A stretch of DNA of 64,000 nt from Ganoderma boninense (lineage: Eukaryota > Basidiomycota > Agaricomycetes > Polyporales > Polyporaceae): the NCBI GenBank assembly GCA_002900995.3, contig CM035306.1:2480001-2544000 (forward strand). Reading direction: 5' to 3'. Below are positions 1 to 10,310 of this stretch, piece by piece. Position 1 is the first letter of the stretch. Every line of letters starts with the position of its first letter. The notes under the pieces are model-generated. The model was not told where the DNA came from, ran no database searches, and saw only the letters and a program-made list of their open reading frames with translations. A program made the position numbers and the translations under genes.

Positions 1-799
1 CTATAGCTCATACTGAACAGTCCTGTGCATGTCAGCTTCTGATCCTCGTGCTCGCAAAGAACACAGCAGAGTTTGGCCTCACGGTCGCGGCCATTCCCAT
101 CGTACTTGTCCTTCTCATCGGATGTGGTCTCGCCGTCCAGCGCGAGATCAAGTGGTACGTACCGTACCCGGTTATACAAAATATGTTTGATACGCTAACG
201 GTTCTATAGGCTGATGACCATATCCCTCATTCTTATGTTGGCGGCCGAATCATATTGTGAGTGTTGGTCGATTCCTAGTCTTGTGCTGAACTAATTATAT
301 GCGTACGTCCGCAGTCAGTAAGTGGCTTTGATCAAGCCGGGTTGTTTCTAAGCTGACCGGAAGCAGTCTACAAGCTCGTCCGCTTCTATGACCCCAGCTC
401 CGAAGCCCAGTACGAGACTGTCCGGGCAACGCTGACGACGTTCAGTACGTCTAATTACTCTGATCATCTCTCACCGAGGCAGCCGAAGTAGACCGAGCTG
501 ACACCTTCGCATTACACAGCCATCATCGCATTCTTGCTTCTATTCGGGACCTTCGGCATCGGGCTCCGCTGTTTCGCCGACTTCGAGAAAGGGCTCCTTA
601 GAAGTAAGCTGCACGGTAAGGACTACAAGCAAGTCAATGGCGGTGTGAAGGAGAGCTTATTCGGTGATTCTTTCATGACTTAGATACTACGTTCCAGCGC
701 GGTTACTCATCGTCTACTCCGGGGGCCGCAGGTACAAAGAAGGAGGAGGGTGGCTACAACTCTGGCTCTGCGCTGGGCCCACGGGTGTCGATAGAGTAA
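1..799 (+). CDS. UPF0658-type Golgi membrane protein, C-terminal part
   Basis: The 5' end lies outside the window. Exons read 1-154, 210-256, 315-317, 367-444, 520-615 and 684-799 (stop TAA 797-799). The product has at least three hydrophobic helices: one around FGLTVAAIPIVLVLLIG, one around LMTISLILMLAAE, and one around IIAFLLLFGTFGIGL. A short loop YKLVRFYDPSS follows the second helix, and a hydrophilic tail follows the third. This resembles the fungal UPF0658 Golgi membrane proteins as I remember them, so the family is an inference from pattern, not a search. Two donor sites are possible for the last intron (after 603 or after 615); both keep the frame. A 3-nt exon at 315-317 is proposed; skipping it also keeps the frame and removes one Ile. 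Confidence 0.6.
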
Positions 800-1562
800 A
801 CTCGACCCTCTCTCATCAACACCAACATCTCGCCATATCAGACAGAGCTATGCCCCTCTCACGCCACGCCGTCATGACCCTTCACTGTTGCCCTCTCCCC
901 GCAGGACCCGTGTTTCATTTCCCATCGCTGTTGCGTTTGTTGAATAGATACCGAGGATACCGATACCGATACCATTCATCGAGATTCGGGCCAGTCCGTG
1001 GACTGGATGGACTTTCTTGGGTGTTTGTTGTTGCAGCAGCTGCGACTCTCTCTTGGCTTTGTGGGCTTGTCCACCGTCAGTTTATTGTTACGTATTTATG
1101 CGCTAATCATCCCTACTACTATTCCTACCACCGCCACCACCACCATCACAACCACTACGACCACCCCTGCGTCGTTTGTACCATGTTCTCCTCCTTACAG
1201 CGGACTATCCCAACTAGCTCCTGTGACATTGACACTCGTTCACAACTCTGAGTGGCAGCCTGCAGCTTGATCTGAGGTCGTTACCGTCGCAGTACTGTTG
1301 GAATGAGGTTGAGTTTGAAGCACCGTCTCCATGGCAGGTTGAAGGGAACTTCTGTGTGGACTATGTGAACGATTCGGAGCGAACAACTCCCATAGCCTCT
1401 TGCTCATATACACAACCGGCAGAAGAAACGATACAGCCCGAGGCTGAAAACCGGAAGCGATCCTCATAGCATCAATAGCCAAACAAGCTCGATGTCCGAC
1501 AGTCCATGCACTCAATGAACAAAGTAAACCAAACGGGAGTCTGCAAGTCTCATACAGGTCCG
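800..1562. other. Convergent intergenic region
   Basis: This stretch lies between the 3' ends of the flanking genes and should hold both 3' UTRs. A short GATACC tandem (about 950-972) and a CAC-rich run (about 1130-1165) are visible. The small ORFs here have biased, coding-unlike composition, and I see no gene. Confidence 0.6.
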
Positions 1563-2487
1563 TCAGAATAGAAACGGAAGCAGTGCGCCCAGCGCAAGCC
1601 AAGACGGCGATGAGAAGCTGGGCGATAGTGTGAATGCCCCGCTACCAGTGGCGGTTGGGAGTGGCTGCGTCGCAACCGTGGTGCCGTCGAGCCACGGGGT
1701 CTGCGGAGGCGGAGAGGACAGCTGTGGGAAGTCCTGCAGCGCGTTGGTCCCGTTCGCGCAGGCATCTGTTGGGTGGTCGTTCTGTACTGTCACGCTATAG
1801 AGGAGCTGGTTTCAGAAACGATGCTAGAAAAATGTGGGAGGCGGCTCACAGATAGGGCGTGATGGAGAAGTACGGCTGGCCATTGATGTGCGATGCCTCG
1901 TAGAACGTGAGCTGTACGTAGGTAAGTAGACGGAGAACCACTTGTTAGTCCGGTTTGCGAGACAGCAAGAAGGGACTCGCATTATAATTTCCGGCAGAGA
2001 TACAGGTGGAGACGTTGAAATTCCAGTGCTTGACAGTGCTGCCCTGCTCCTGTGTGAGGAGCTCCGTCCCGTTCGAAACAGTGATGTTCTGCATTGTCTG
2101 GTATGAGACGAGATATATTTCGAGGCTGTCGAAGCGGGTCGATTGGCCAGAGCCGGGGACGGAAGCGCTCTGGTCAAGGTGTCCGTCTCCGGAAATCTAG
2201 GCTCACTTGTCAGTCCGGCTAACGGAAGCAGAGGGGTTATTCGCATACGTCGATGGCAACTTGCGTCACAGAGCCGGCATGCATGGGGCTATAAGGACGC
2301 GCTGGTTAGGTCTGTGGAGGTCACTATGCCTAATAATACACGTGGCACACCTGCCCGGAGCAGGCGCATCGACGATAGCGAGACCATTGGTGAATATTTG
2401 GCCGTTCACAAGTGTCTGTGCGTGGACCTGAGTCGAGGCCAATGCAAGCAGAACAGCGACAGTGTGAGGAAAGAGCGTGGGGTGCAT
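1563..2487 (-). CDS. Secreted, probably GPI-anchored protein
   Basis: Five exons: 2351-2487, 2249-2288, 1981-2196, 1850-1911 and 1563-1794, giving about 228 residues. The start gives a clean signal peptide (residues 1-23, MHPTLFPHTVAVLLALASTQ then cleavage near HAQ). The mature protein begins TLVNGQIFTNGLAIVDAPAP and contains N-glycosylation sequons (NIT, NGT, NVS, NLT). The C-terminus is Ser/Pro/Thr-rich and ends in a hydrophobic tail (WLALGALLPFLF), as expected for a GPI-attachment signal. The N-terminal half resembles small secreted fungal proteins annotated only as hypothetical. The third intron (1912-1980) has a GC donor, which is needed to keep NYN-LTFYEASHING in frame. Function unknown; cell-wall or plasma-membrane location is inferred. 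Confidence 0.75.
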
Positions 2488-2806
2488 CTGCTATGCAGGT
2501 TGGCAAGAGGGGATATGGAGGCCAGGACAGCTGGCTGACGCGCGGCTGGATGCAGAATACATATTTCTTGGGTGCTGGCTGCGGGTAAGTCCTTTTCAGC
2601 GATGGCAACAGCTGGGAAGCCTAGGGAGGACCCCGAGGCGCCCATAATCCCGGACCAACCTCGGCGTGACGGCAAGTGTTACAAGCGCGTGACCAGATGC
2701 GGCGTGGGAAATGCGACGCGTGTGGAGGATCGCGTCGCGACACACCGTGACGCGTGATACTCACACGAATCCCTTCTCGAGCCACACTTTACCCTTACCC
2801 GCCGCT
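2488..2806. promoter_or_regulatory. Divergent promoter region
   Basis: These 319 bases separate the start codons of the GPI-type protein (-) and the J-protein (+), so they must carry both 5' UTRs and promoters. No clear TATA box or other motif was recognised. Confidence 0.5.
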
Positions 2807-3934
2807 ATGGACGACAGCGACCCCATCTTTCAGTTCTTTCCCGACCAGGAGGACGTCGACCTCTACGACGTGCTTGGCGTCAAGCAAGACTCCAAGCCGG
2901 ACGACATCAAGAAGGCGTACAGGAAACTCGCGCTCAGGTACCACCCTGACAAGCACGTTGGTGCGAGCGAAGGCGCAAAGGCAGACGCGTCGCTGAAGTT
3001 CCAGCAACTGGGGTTCGCATATGCAGTCCTCTCGGACGAGAAGAGGAGGGGCCGTTATGACCTCACGGGCAAGACCGACGAGGCCGCGGACTTCGGTCCC
3101 GGCGAGGATGGCTGGGAGGCGTACTTCGAACAACTGTTCGAGGAGGTCACGAAGGATAAGCTTGACATCATGAAGAAGGAATACCAAGGTGCGTCTTGCT
3201 GTTCACCTTTCTGAGAATTCAGTTTCACGGTGTTGTTAGGCTCGGACGAAGAGCTGGCGGACCTGAAGCAGGCCTACATTGACACCGATGGCTCGATTGC
3301 CGATATCATGACCCACATACCCCATTCCCACTTTGATGACGAAGCGCGTTTCATCGTCGCCATTTCCGACCTCATCAAACGCGGGGACCTCCCGTCGCTA
3401 CCTCAATGGGAGTCGAGCACAAAGGACGAGAAAGCGAAGCTCATGCGGAAGAAGGACGCCGCCAAGGAGGCCGCAGAAGCAGAGGCACTTGCGAAAGAGC
3501 TTGGCGTGCACGATGAGTTCTTTGGCAGCGGGAAGAAGGGGGCGCGAAAAGGGAAGGGAAAAGGGAAAGCCAAGGCTGATGAAGAGGACACGTCGGCGTT
3601 GCAAGCCCTGATACTCAAGAAGCGGAAGAACGCTGATAGTCTGTTCGACAATATCGCGGCGAAGTACGCTCAGGCAGAGCCGGCGGCGAAGGGGACGAAG
3701 AAAGGGAAGAAGCGAGCGAAGGCAGCGGAGGAGGAAGAGGACGAGGAGCTCGATGCGTCTCCAAAGAAAAAGTCGAGAAAGGACATCCCTCCCCCACCGG
3801 ACATAGACGATGCAGAATTCGAGAAGTTACAGGCGAGATTGATGGAAAACAAGACGAAGCGGGCTGCTGAGGGAAGCGAAAGGACAAAGGGGGCAACAAA
3901 GGGCCGTGCAGGGAAAGGGCGGAAGGCGAAGTGA
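2807..3934 (+). CDS. DNAJC9: J-domain protein, DNAJC9-like
   Basis: Two exons (2807-3188 and 3240-3934) encode about 358 residues. The J-domain occupies roughly residues 17-90, with YDVLGVKQDS, the HPD motif in YHPDKHVGAS and the usual fourth helix. Next come a stretch matching DNAJC9 (EYQGSDEELADLKQAY) and a helical region (IKRGDLPSLPQWE). The rest is a long Lys/Glu-rich tail with nuclear-localisation-like runs (KKSRKD, KGRAGKGRKAK). In animals DNAJC9 is a nuclear J-protein that works with HSP70 and binds histone H3-H4. The same role here is inferred from similarity. The ATG at 2807 was chosen because it gives the short MDDSDPIFQFF leader just before the J-domain. Confidence 0.85.
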
Positions 3935-4365
3935 GTCCGTCGTTGGTCTCTGTGTATGCCTTCCTATTACGTCACTGCTGTACTTGTAAGTTGTCGTCGC
4001 TATTCCCATTGTACTTGTGTCCCTCTTTGCCCAGCCCGGGTTCATGGAATGAGCGTATACACGCCACCTCTTTCCCATCGGTGCGGAGCGATGCGGACAG
4101 AGTGCCGATGTGCTGTTGGCGGGCTGTTGCACCCTCTTTCAACGTTAGCTTCCGTGCAGTAGAGGCAGTCGCGTGAATTTGTTGCTGCTTAGACCTGAAG
4201 CGAGTGACGTAATGTGCCTGTGACACGACGTGATGGGAAGGGCGTGATGTGTGACTGAACGTGGCAGGAGCCGCAGTGGCAGTGCGTTCGGGACTCGGAG
4301 GGAGAGGCGCCTTCCTTTCGTGTGCTTGCATCGGAACGGTCATCACCGAATCTGCTGCCCTCGCC
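3935..4365. other. Intergenic region, J-protein to first F-box gene
   Basis: It holds the 3' UTR of the J-protein gene and the promoter of the F-box gene. No ORF here is convincing. Confidence 0.5.
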
Positions 4366-7019
4366 ATGCCACCCCGCAAGAAAGCCAAGGCCAAGGACTC
4401 CAAATCCGCCCCCAATGCCGCTCCAAGTAAATCCACAGACGCTGCGTCTCGTAGAAAGGCCGTTCGTGGTCGACGAGGCGGCCTCAAGGACATGCCCAAC
4501 ATGCCGCTGGACGTCTTGCTCGAGGTGCGCTTCATCTTCCGTTCACAGGATCACCATTGTGTTCAAATCGGCTAATACCAAGACATCTTGACGCAGATCT
4601 TCGGTTTTATGCATCCTCGGGACCTGCTCAACCTCGCACGCACAAACAAGTCATTCCGCGCGTTCTTGATGAGCAAGAACGCACAGTTCTTGTGGAAGGC
4701 CTCATTAGAAAATGTTGACGGCCTTCCCAAATGCCCCCCGTATATGAATGAGCCTACCTACGTTAATCTTTTATTCTTTAACCACTGCCATGTAGGGTTT
4801 GGTCCTTATTTTTTGTTTGGCGAAGCTCACTCATCGACTGCCAGAATTGCTTGAAGAACAACGTGCGAATTGTCTTGTTTCATTGTTCTGCACGCTATTG
4901 TCCGGCATGCCGGAAAATCATGTCAGTTCAAATTTTAGTCTCGCGCTTCCTACGCAAAAGTCCACTTAATGACGCCGTGAACAGGTTCGAAGACGACTTT
5001 CAGTACCGCAAGCTGTTTAAAGAAATCACCTCGGACGCTGGAGAATATCCCACCTGGTTCTGCTCCTTTACAGACTCGAGTACTCTGTGCGTGCTCCCCA
5101 CCTCTCCCGCATCCCACGAACGTGCAGTTTACCTGCAAAACACCTAGACTGCTGCACAAGCCAGAGATTGCCGCCTTTGAGGCACGCTGGAACGGTCTAA
5201 ATAGTGTAGCCGCGAAGAAAGAGCTCGTTCGCGAATGCAAAGACAAGCGGAAACTAATCGACGACGTACGTGGAATTTGACTGACCAAAATGCCGTGCAT
5301 TGACTAGTTCAAAAGGCCTCTCAGGAGTTTTATTCGTGGGAGAGCCAACAGAAGGCCAAGAGGTCCGACGAACTGGACGAGATCCGAGCGGGACGCCTTG
5401 AAGGGTGAGAAAACCGTCGTCGCCATAAGGAGTGCAGCTGAAGCAAAAAGTGCAGAATTCGCGATCGTCTTCGGGAGGCAGGGTGGGAGAAGGAGCTCGA
5501 CTTCATCGACAAGAACCCATACTCCAGGTTCGACCTCGAACGGCAGAAGTTTGCAACTCGATCCGAACCACTGACAGAACGAGGTACGCCTTCGCAGGAT
5601 GTTGGACGGTTTGATCGATCGCTAACGGCCTCAGTCCAGTTTGGCAGAAGATTGAGAAGGACGTCATCATGTTTATTGAAAGCGTCCAAACCCAGCGCCT
5701 CGCGAACGAACGAAAGACCCTTCTGCATGAACGGTTCTCTGCCTTCGCTGAGGCTTTAAGGCGCTATCAAGGTGTCGATACGAAGCGTAACCGGGAGTCG
5801 GATTTCGACCCGCAGCTCAAAGACCTCATCATGATGCCCGAGTTCCGGACGATCTTGGACGCGCCAGACTCCGCAGACAGTTCTGTCCTAGACGATGGCG
5901 ACAAGATGCGCACCATGTTCGACGCCTGCCGCGCAAAGTGGCAAGAAGAGCGCCGTAAGGAGCTGCGCGACATGCTACAAGAATCGGTCGATAGCTCCCT
6001 GGACGCCGCGGGTCTTCTCGCTCTCGTGCAAGCCTTGTTCCGCTGCCTGAAATGCCGTCGAGATGGCCTCACGTACCCCGAAGTACTCGCTCACGAATGT
6101 CCGCGGAAGTTCAGCTGGCGCTGGATCATAGGCTGGGGCTCTGGCAACATCGAGGATGTATACCAACACGCGGTCGCGACCTACAAGCACCACTACCGGC
6201 CTGCGTGGTCGGGGGAGCGTTGTATCACGGCGTCCACCCAAGCCATTACCCATGCACGTTCTATCCTTGAGGCCTGCGGACTGGATCCGGATACCGTCAC
6301 GCCGGAAGAGGCTGATGAGTGTGGCGCGCGGCTGATCTGTCGAAAATGCGAGGGCGGAAGCGACGCATATAGCGATTTATCTGACGACGACTCTGATAGC
6401 GGTTTTAAGCAGAACACCTTCACCGTTTACAATTGGTCTAGGGCGGTGCGTTCTAAATATTCATTGGGTTCAAATTCCGCTGACGGGGACTTCCAATCGC
6501 CCTGACACATCCAGTTGGCTCACTGCGTTGAATGGAGCATGAGCTGGTCATTTTTGTCTTTTACAGGCATTGAACACGAATGGGAACGCGTTTCCGAAGA
6601 CGAAGCAGAGGCTGTCCGCAACTTTGAGGAAGAACTATCCACCCGATCCGACGTCGTGCAACATGATCGGTATCGCCATAACTGCGCTTATTGCGAGTAT
6701 ATCGGAAGTTGGCAGGGTATGCCCGACCATCTTTCGAACCGGTGAGCACTGTACTTTGCGCTGTAACTTTAAAGGCTTTATTTACCTCGTTCACCGCTCT
6801 AGTCACAATCGCACGACGACCGTAGCCCAGCTCGCTGATCATTGTTACATTCGCGCCGACACGGTCGTGAAGGTACCTGCCATCGTTTTGAAGCGCGAAG
6901 ATGACGGGTCGTTTCATGTCGAAGAACGTGAGGACGACGATGAGGACGATGCGCTCGGGATGTTTTATTCCGATTACGATGAATGGTCTGACGAACTGGA
7001 CGCTGCGTTCTTTGCCTAA
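4366..7019 (+). CDS. F-box protein with Cys-rich motif and C2H2-like finger (tandem copy 1)
   Basis: Ten exons (4366-4524, 4597-4791, 4845-4921, 4985-5086, 5148-5265, 5325-5404, 5456-5583, 5640-6445, 6515-6741, 6803-7019) give 702 residues in one continuous frame. A basic N-terminus (PPRKKAKAKDSK) leads into an F-box around residues 45-90 (MPNMPLDVLLEIFGFMHPRD). A cysteine-rich segment follows (HCHNCLKN ... RYCPACRK), then a charged helical middle. Near the C-terminus is a C-x2-C..H-x3-H finger (CAYCEYIG ... HLSNRH), and the end is acidic. F-box proteins are usually substrate receptors of SCF ubiquitin ligases; the substrate cannot be told. The next gene downstream is a paralogue with the same number of exons. 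The 5' part of exon 9 could be partly intronic (an alternative AG lies at about 6565). Confidence 0.8.
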
Positions 7020-7497
7020 AGCGGATGCACGCTCCGACATCGTTCTGGTTGCCGGTTATATGCGGCTGTACGACTACTGGCACTGTCACGCATCGTCTCA
7101 GGCATCGGTCTGTTTGAACCTTTCTCGCCCCCTCTGTTACGACACTCTCCCTATCTTCCCCTAACGTACCGACTGATAAATACTATGACTATGGTATATG
7201 GTAACTCATAATTCGAACTGACTTGACCTGCAGGCTGGATACTGCTGCTGTTTGGGACCCCGTGAAAGACAACCAAAGCAACGGGAAAACGCATTGGCCG
7301 TCTGGCATCATGCAGGTGTCGGAGGTCCGAGAGAGCCACTTTGGCCGATCAATGTGGACGTGGTCGTCCAGTCGCTCCTTAGCGCCTGCCGATTCGGAAT
7401 CCCTTCTCTTCTTCCACCACTGACCGTTCGGCACGACTCTAGCCATCTTTCGCCACTGTTTGTTGTTGGCTTTCTTGACATCTTCCTGCTCCTACGA
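7020..7497. other. Intergenic region between F-box paralogues
   Basis: 478 bases with the 3' UTR of copy 1 and promoter of copy 2. No gene or repeat recognised. Confidence 0.5.
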
Positions 7498-10039
7498 ATG
7501 GATCCTGCTTTCGATGACCAAGCTGACTGGCAAACTGTTGGCTGGAACCGGCGTGGGCTTCGCGGTCGTCGAGGAGGCTTGAGAAACATGCCACACATGC
7601 CTCTGGATATCCTGGTCGAGGTTCGTCGCCCATTTTCTGAGTATATGTGCTCTGCATTGCTGGCTGTCGCGGTTTGACAAGCAGGATGACCTGATGCCGC
7701 CTCAATACTACAGGTGTTCTCCTGTATGCACCCCCGTGACCTCCTGAGCCTTGCTCGCACGAATAGAGACTTCCGCACATTTCTTTTCTGCCGCTCCTCC
7801 GCACCGTTTTGGAAGGCAGCGAGGATGAACGTCGAAGGTCTCCCAGACTGTCCGCAGTATCTAAGCGAGCCTGCGTACGCGAACCTCATGTTTTTCGCCC
7901 ACTGTCACGTAAGTACAGTCACTTCATCTTCCTTGCGTGGCGCCGCAGGCTTACTGAAGCACGCATCAGAACTGTCTCAGGTCAAACATTCAGAACATCC
8001 TTTTCGAGTTCTCTGCGCGCTATTGTCGTGACTGCCAGCGCTACTTGTGAGTAACCACCATTTCCGCAGGCCGCCTTCGATTGTAATCAATACCTGCCGC
8101 ACAGACTTATGGAGGGCGGGGAGATCGACTACGACCTGGATCGAATTGTCGTTGAACTAGGGTTTCCAGACGACTACTTGGCCTCGGTTACCATCTCGAG
8201 GGATTCGACGTGAGTAGCAGTCGGTTTTGTTGGACCTCTACCTGACAAGCCAGTGTGGCATGCAGGGACAAGACCTACTTTCTTCGGCACGAGTATGATC
8301 TCTTTTGGGACGCTTGCCAACATGCCAATGACAATGCTGAGTTGGTCTCCGTAATTGGAAACCAAGTCGCCCATGTGGCAATGATACACGAGGTCTGTAC
8401 CGAGTGTCACGTAGGAGAGGCAGCGGCCTAAAACCGTATATCTTCCTCATATATAGACATGTGGCCCATTATATGCGTGGAAAGAGGCCCAGGTGCAAGA
8501 CAGAGCTCAGGAGCTTGATAGGCTTCGCGGAGAACGTCTTGCTGCGTGAGTTAAGTATCCTCACCCTTCATGTTTATCGAAGTTAACCGGTTCTCATAAC
8601 TAGGATAACAAGTTATTTATCAGAAGAGGGGTGGGCTGACGAGATCAACCTCATGTGTGGAGAGGAACTGGATCTGCTTGCTGACAAGCCCTACGCGCGC
8701 AAACCTGCGAAGTTAACTCGGCGTGGTGAGTTCCCTCAGTTCAAATTCAAACCCGCATAATGACCAATATGCTTTCAGGATGGATGAGCATCCGCGAGGA
8801 CGCTCATACGTTCATGGAGGACGTGCGCTTTGATCGACTCCAGCGTGAACGACATCAGTTACTATTCGACCGTTTCTCTTTACTTGCCGTTATCCTGGAC
8901 GACCTCAAACCGGAGTACTCGGCAGGTACGAAGAGAATGCCGCAAGACGACTTGCGGCCTCAATTTGCCGATTATGCTTTTTTGTCCGACATTCAAAGGG
9001 AGTTGGACGACCCTGGCGATGCCTTGGTGCCTGCAGAACGACTCAGCCAGGTTTGGGAAGATCAGAACGCCGTCATCAACCAGTGGAAGCAGACCATCGA
9101 AGATGAACTAATCGCCAAGCTTCGGGCTGTTTTGACTCTACCCCACGACGTCAATAATCCGCTGAATTTGGCCATCGCGTTGTTTACCTGCGGAGAATGT
9201 CACAGGTTTATCCCGCTGCGCTATCCGGGACTCCTGTCCCATCCATGCCTCCGTCAAGAACGCTTCCTTTTCCGGAACAATGGATCCTACGAGGCGGCCG
9301 TCGAAGAGTTTGCATCGACCATCAACTCGCAGCCTGCGTTGAATATCGACAAAATCATTGTTGATCCCGAAACGATCCGACGGCTAACCGCAATCATCAA
9401 AACTCTCGGCCTGGACCCTTCGCATGCATCGCAGAACGACTTAGACCGCTGCGAGCGCCGGATGTACTGTGCATATTCGAAGTGCCAGCTTGAGAGGAAC
9501 AATCTGTTATATTTGACAGGTTGTAATTGGTTGAGTGCGGTATGTATTGCGCCCTGCTACCTCCGGCGTTGAACTTTTGACCGCTTTGCCCCTTCCTAGC
9601 TTTTCCATATGGACGGACACGAAATAGGACGTGCTTGCGAGTTTAGGATTCTGGGCGAAGTGGAAACAACACGGATTCGGGAGGTCGAAGGGGCTGCGCG
9701 AGGTCTATCGGATGGTATGGAGAATGACCACGGATTGGTACACAGGGCCTGTAGCCTCTGTCCCGGGAACTTTATGAGCTGGTACTCCTTGGTAAACCAC
9801 CTCAAAATCGCGTACGTGGACCTTGGTATTTTGCTCATCGCCAACCAAACGCTGATTCCATTGATAGTCACGATGTCGACCCCGAAGGGGACCTGGAAGG
9901 GTCTTTCTACGTCCCACTCGACGAGCAGCTGCGCCAATTACCCAGGATCTATGTCTGCTGCGATTCATCGAGCCGTCACTATCGGGGTATCGTACTTCAA
10001 AAAGGCAGGCATTTTGAGGAACTACGGAGAGACTACTAG
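7498..10039 (+). CDS. F-box protein with Cys-rich motif and C2H2-like finger (tandem copy 2)
   Basis: Ten exons (7498-7620, 7714-7908, 7970-8046, 8105-8209, 8266-8410, 8457-8545, 8604-8725, 8779-9539, 9600-9811, 9868-10039) encode 666 residues. The F-box (MPHMPLDILVEVFSCMHPRD) and the following block (LARTNRDFRTFL, FWKAARMNVEGLPDCP) closely match copy 1. So do the cysteine pairs (HCHNCLRS, RYCRDCQR) and the C-terminal finger (CSLCPGNF ... HLKIAH). Exons 2 and 3 have exactly the same lengths as in copy 1 (195 and 77 nt). The central helical part and the C-terminal tail have diverged strongly. Like copy 1 it is probably an SCF substrate receptor, inferred from the F-box alone. Confidence 0.8.
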
Positions 10040-10310
10040 TATTTTCTTGCTCCATCAATAGCCCAGGCGTGCAGGGGTACAGCACGAAATCTCCGTCTCC
10101 GTTGACAGTCCTCGTGTATTGTATTCAAACAAGTGTTTAATGGATCATGAAGCAGGAAAACGTGGCGCCAATCATACCCTTCCAGCCAGTCAGACTCACC
10201 TCCGCAAGTCATGGTATGCTTCGGTTGCCTCGCTCAGTACATATAGTAAGGGTGAACGCACTCGTTGCGTGTAATGCTACTCAGGCAGCAGTGTAACAGG
10301 AAATTGACAT

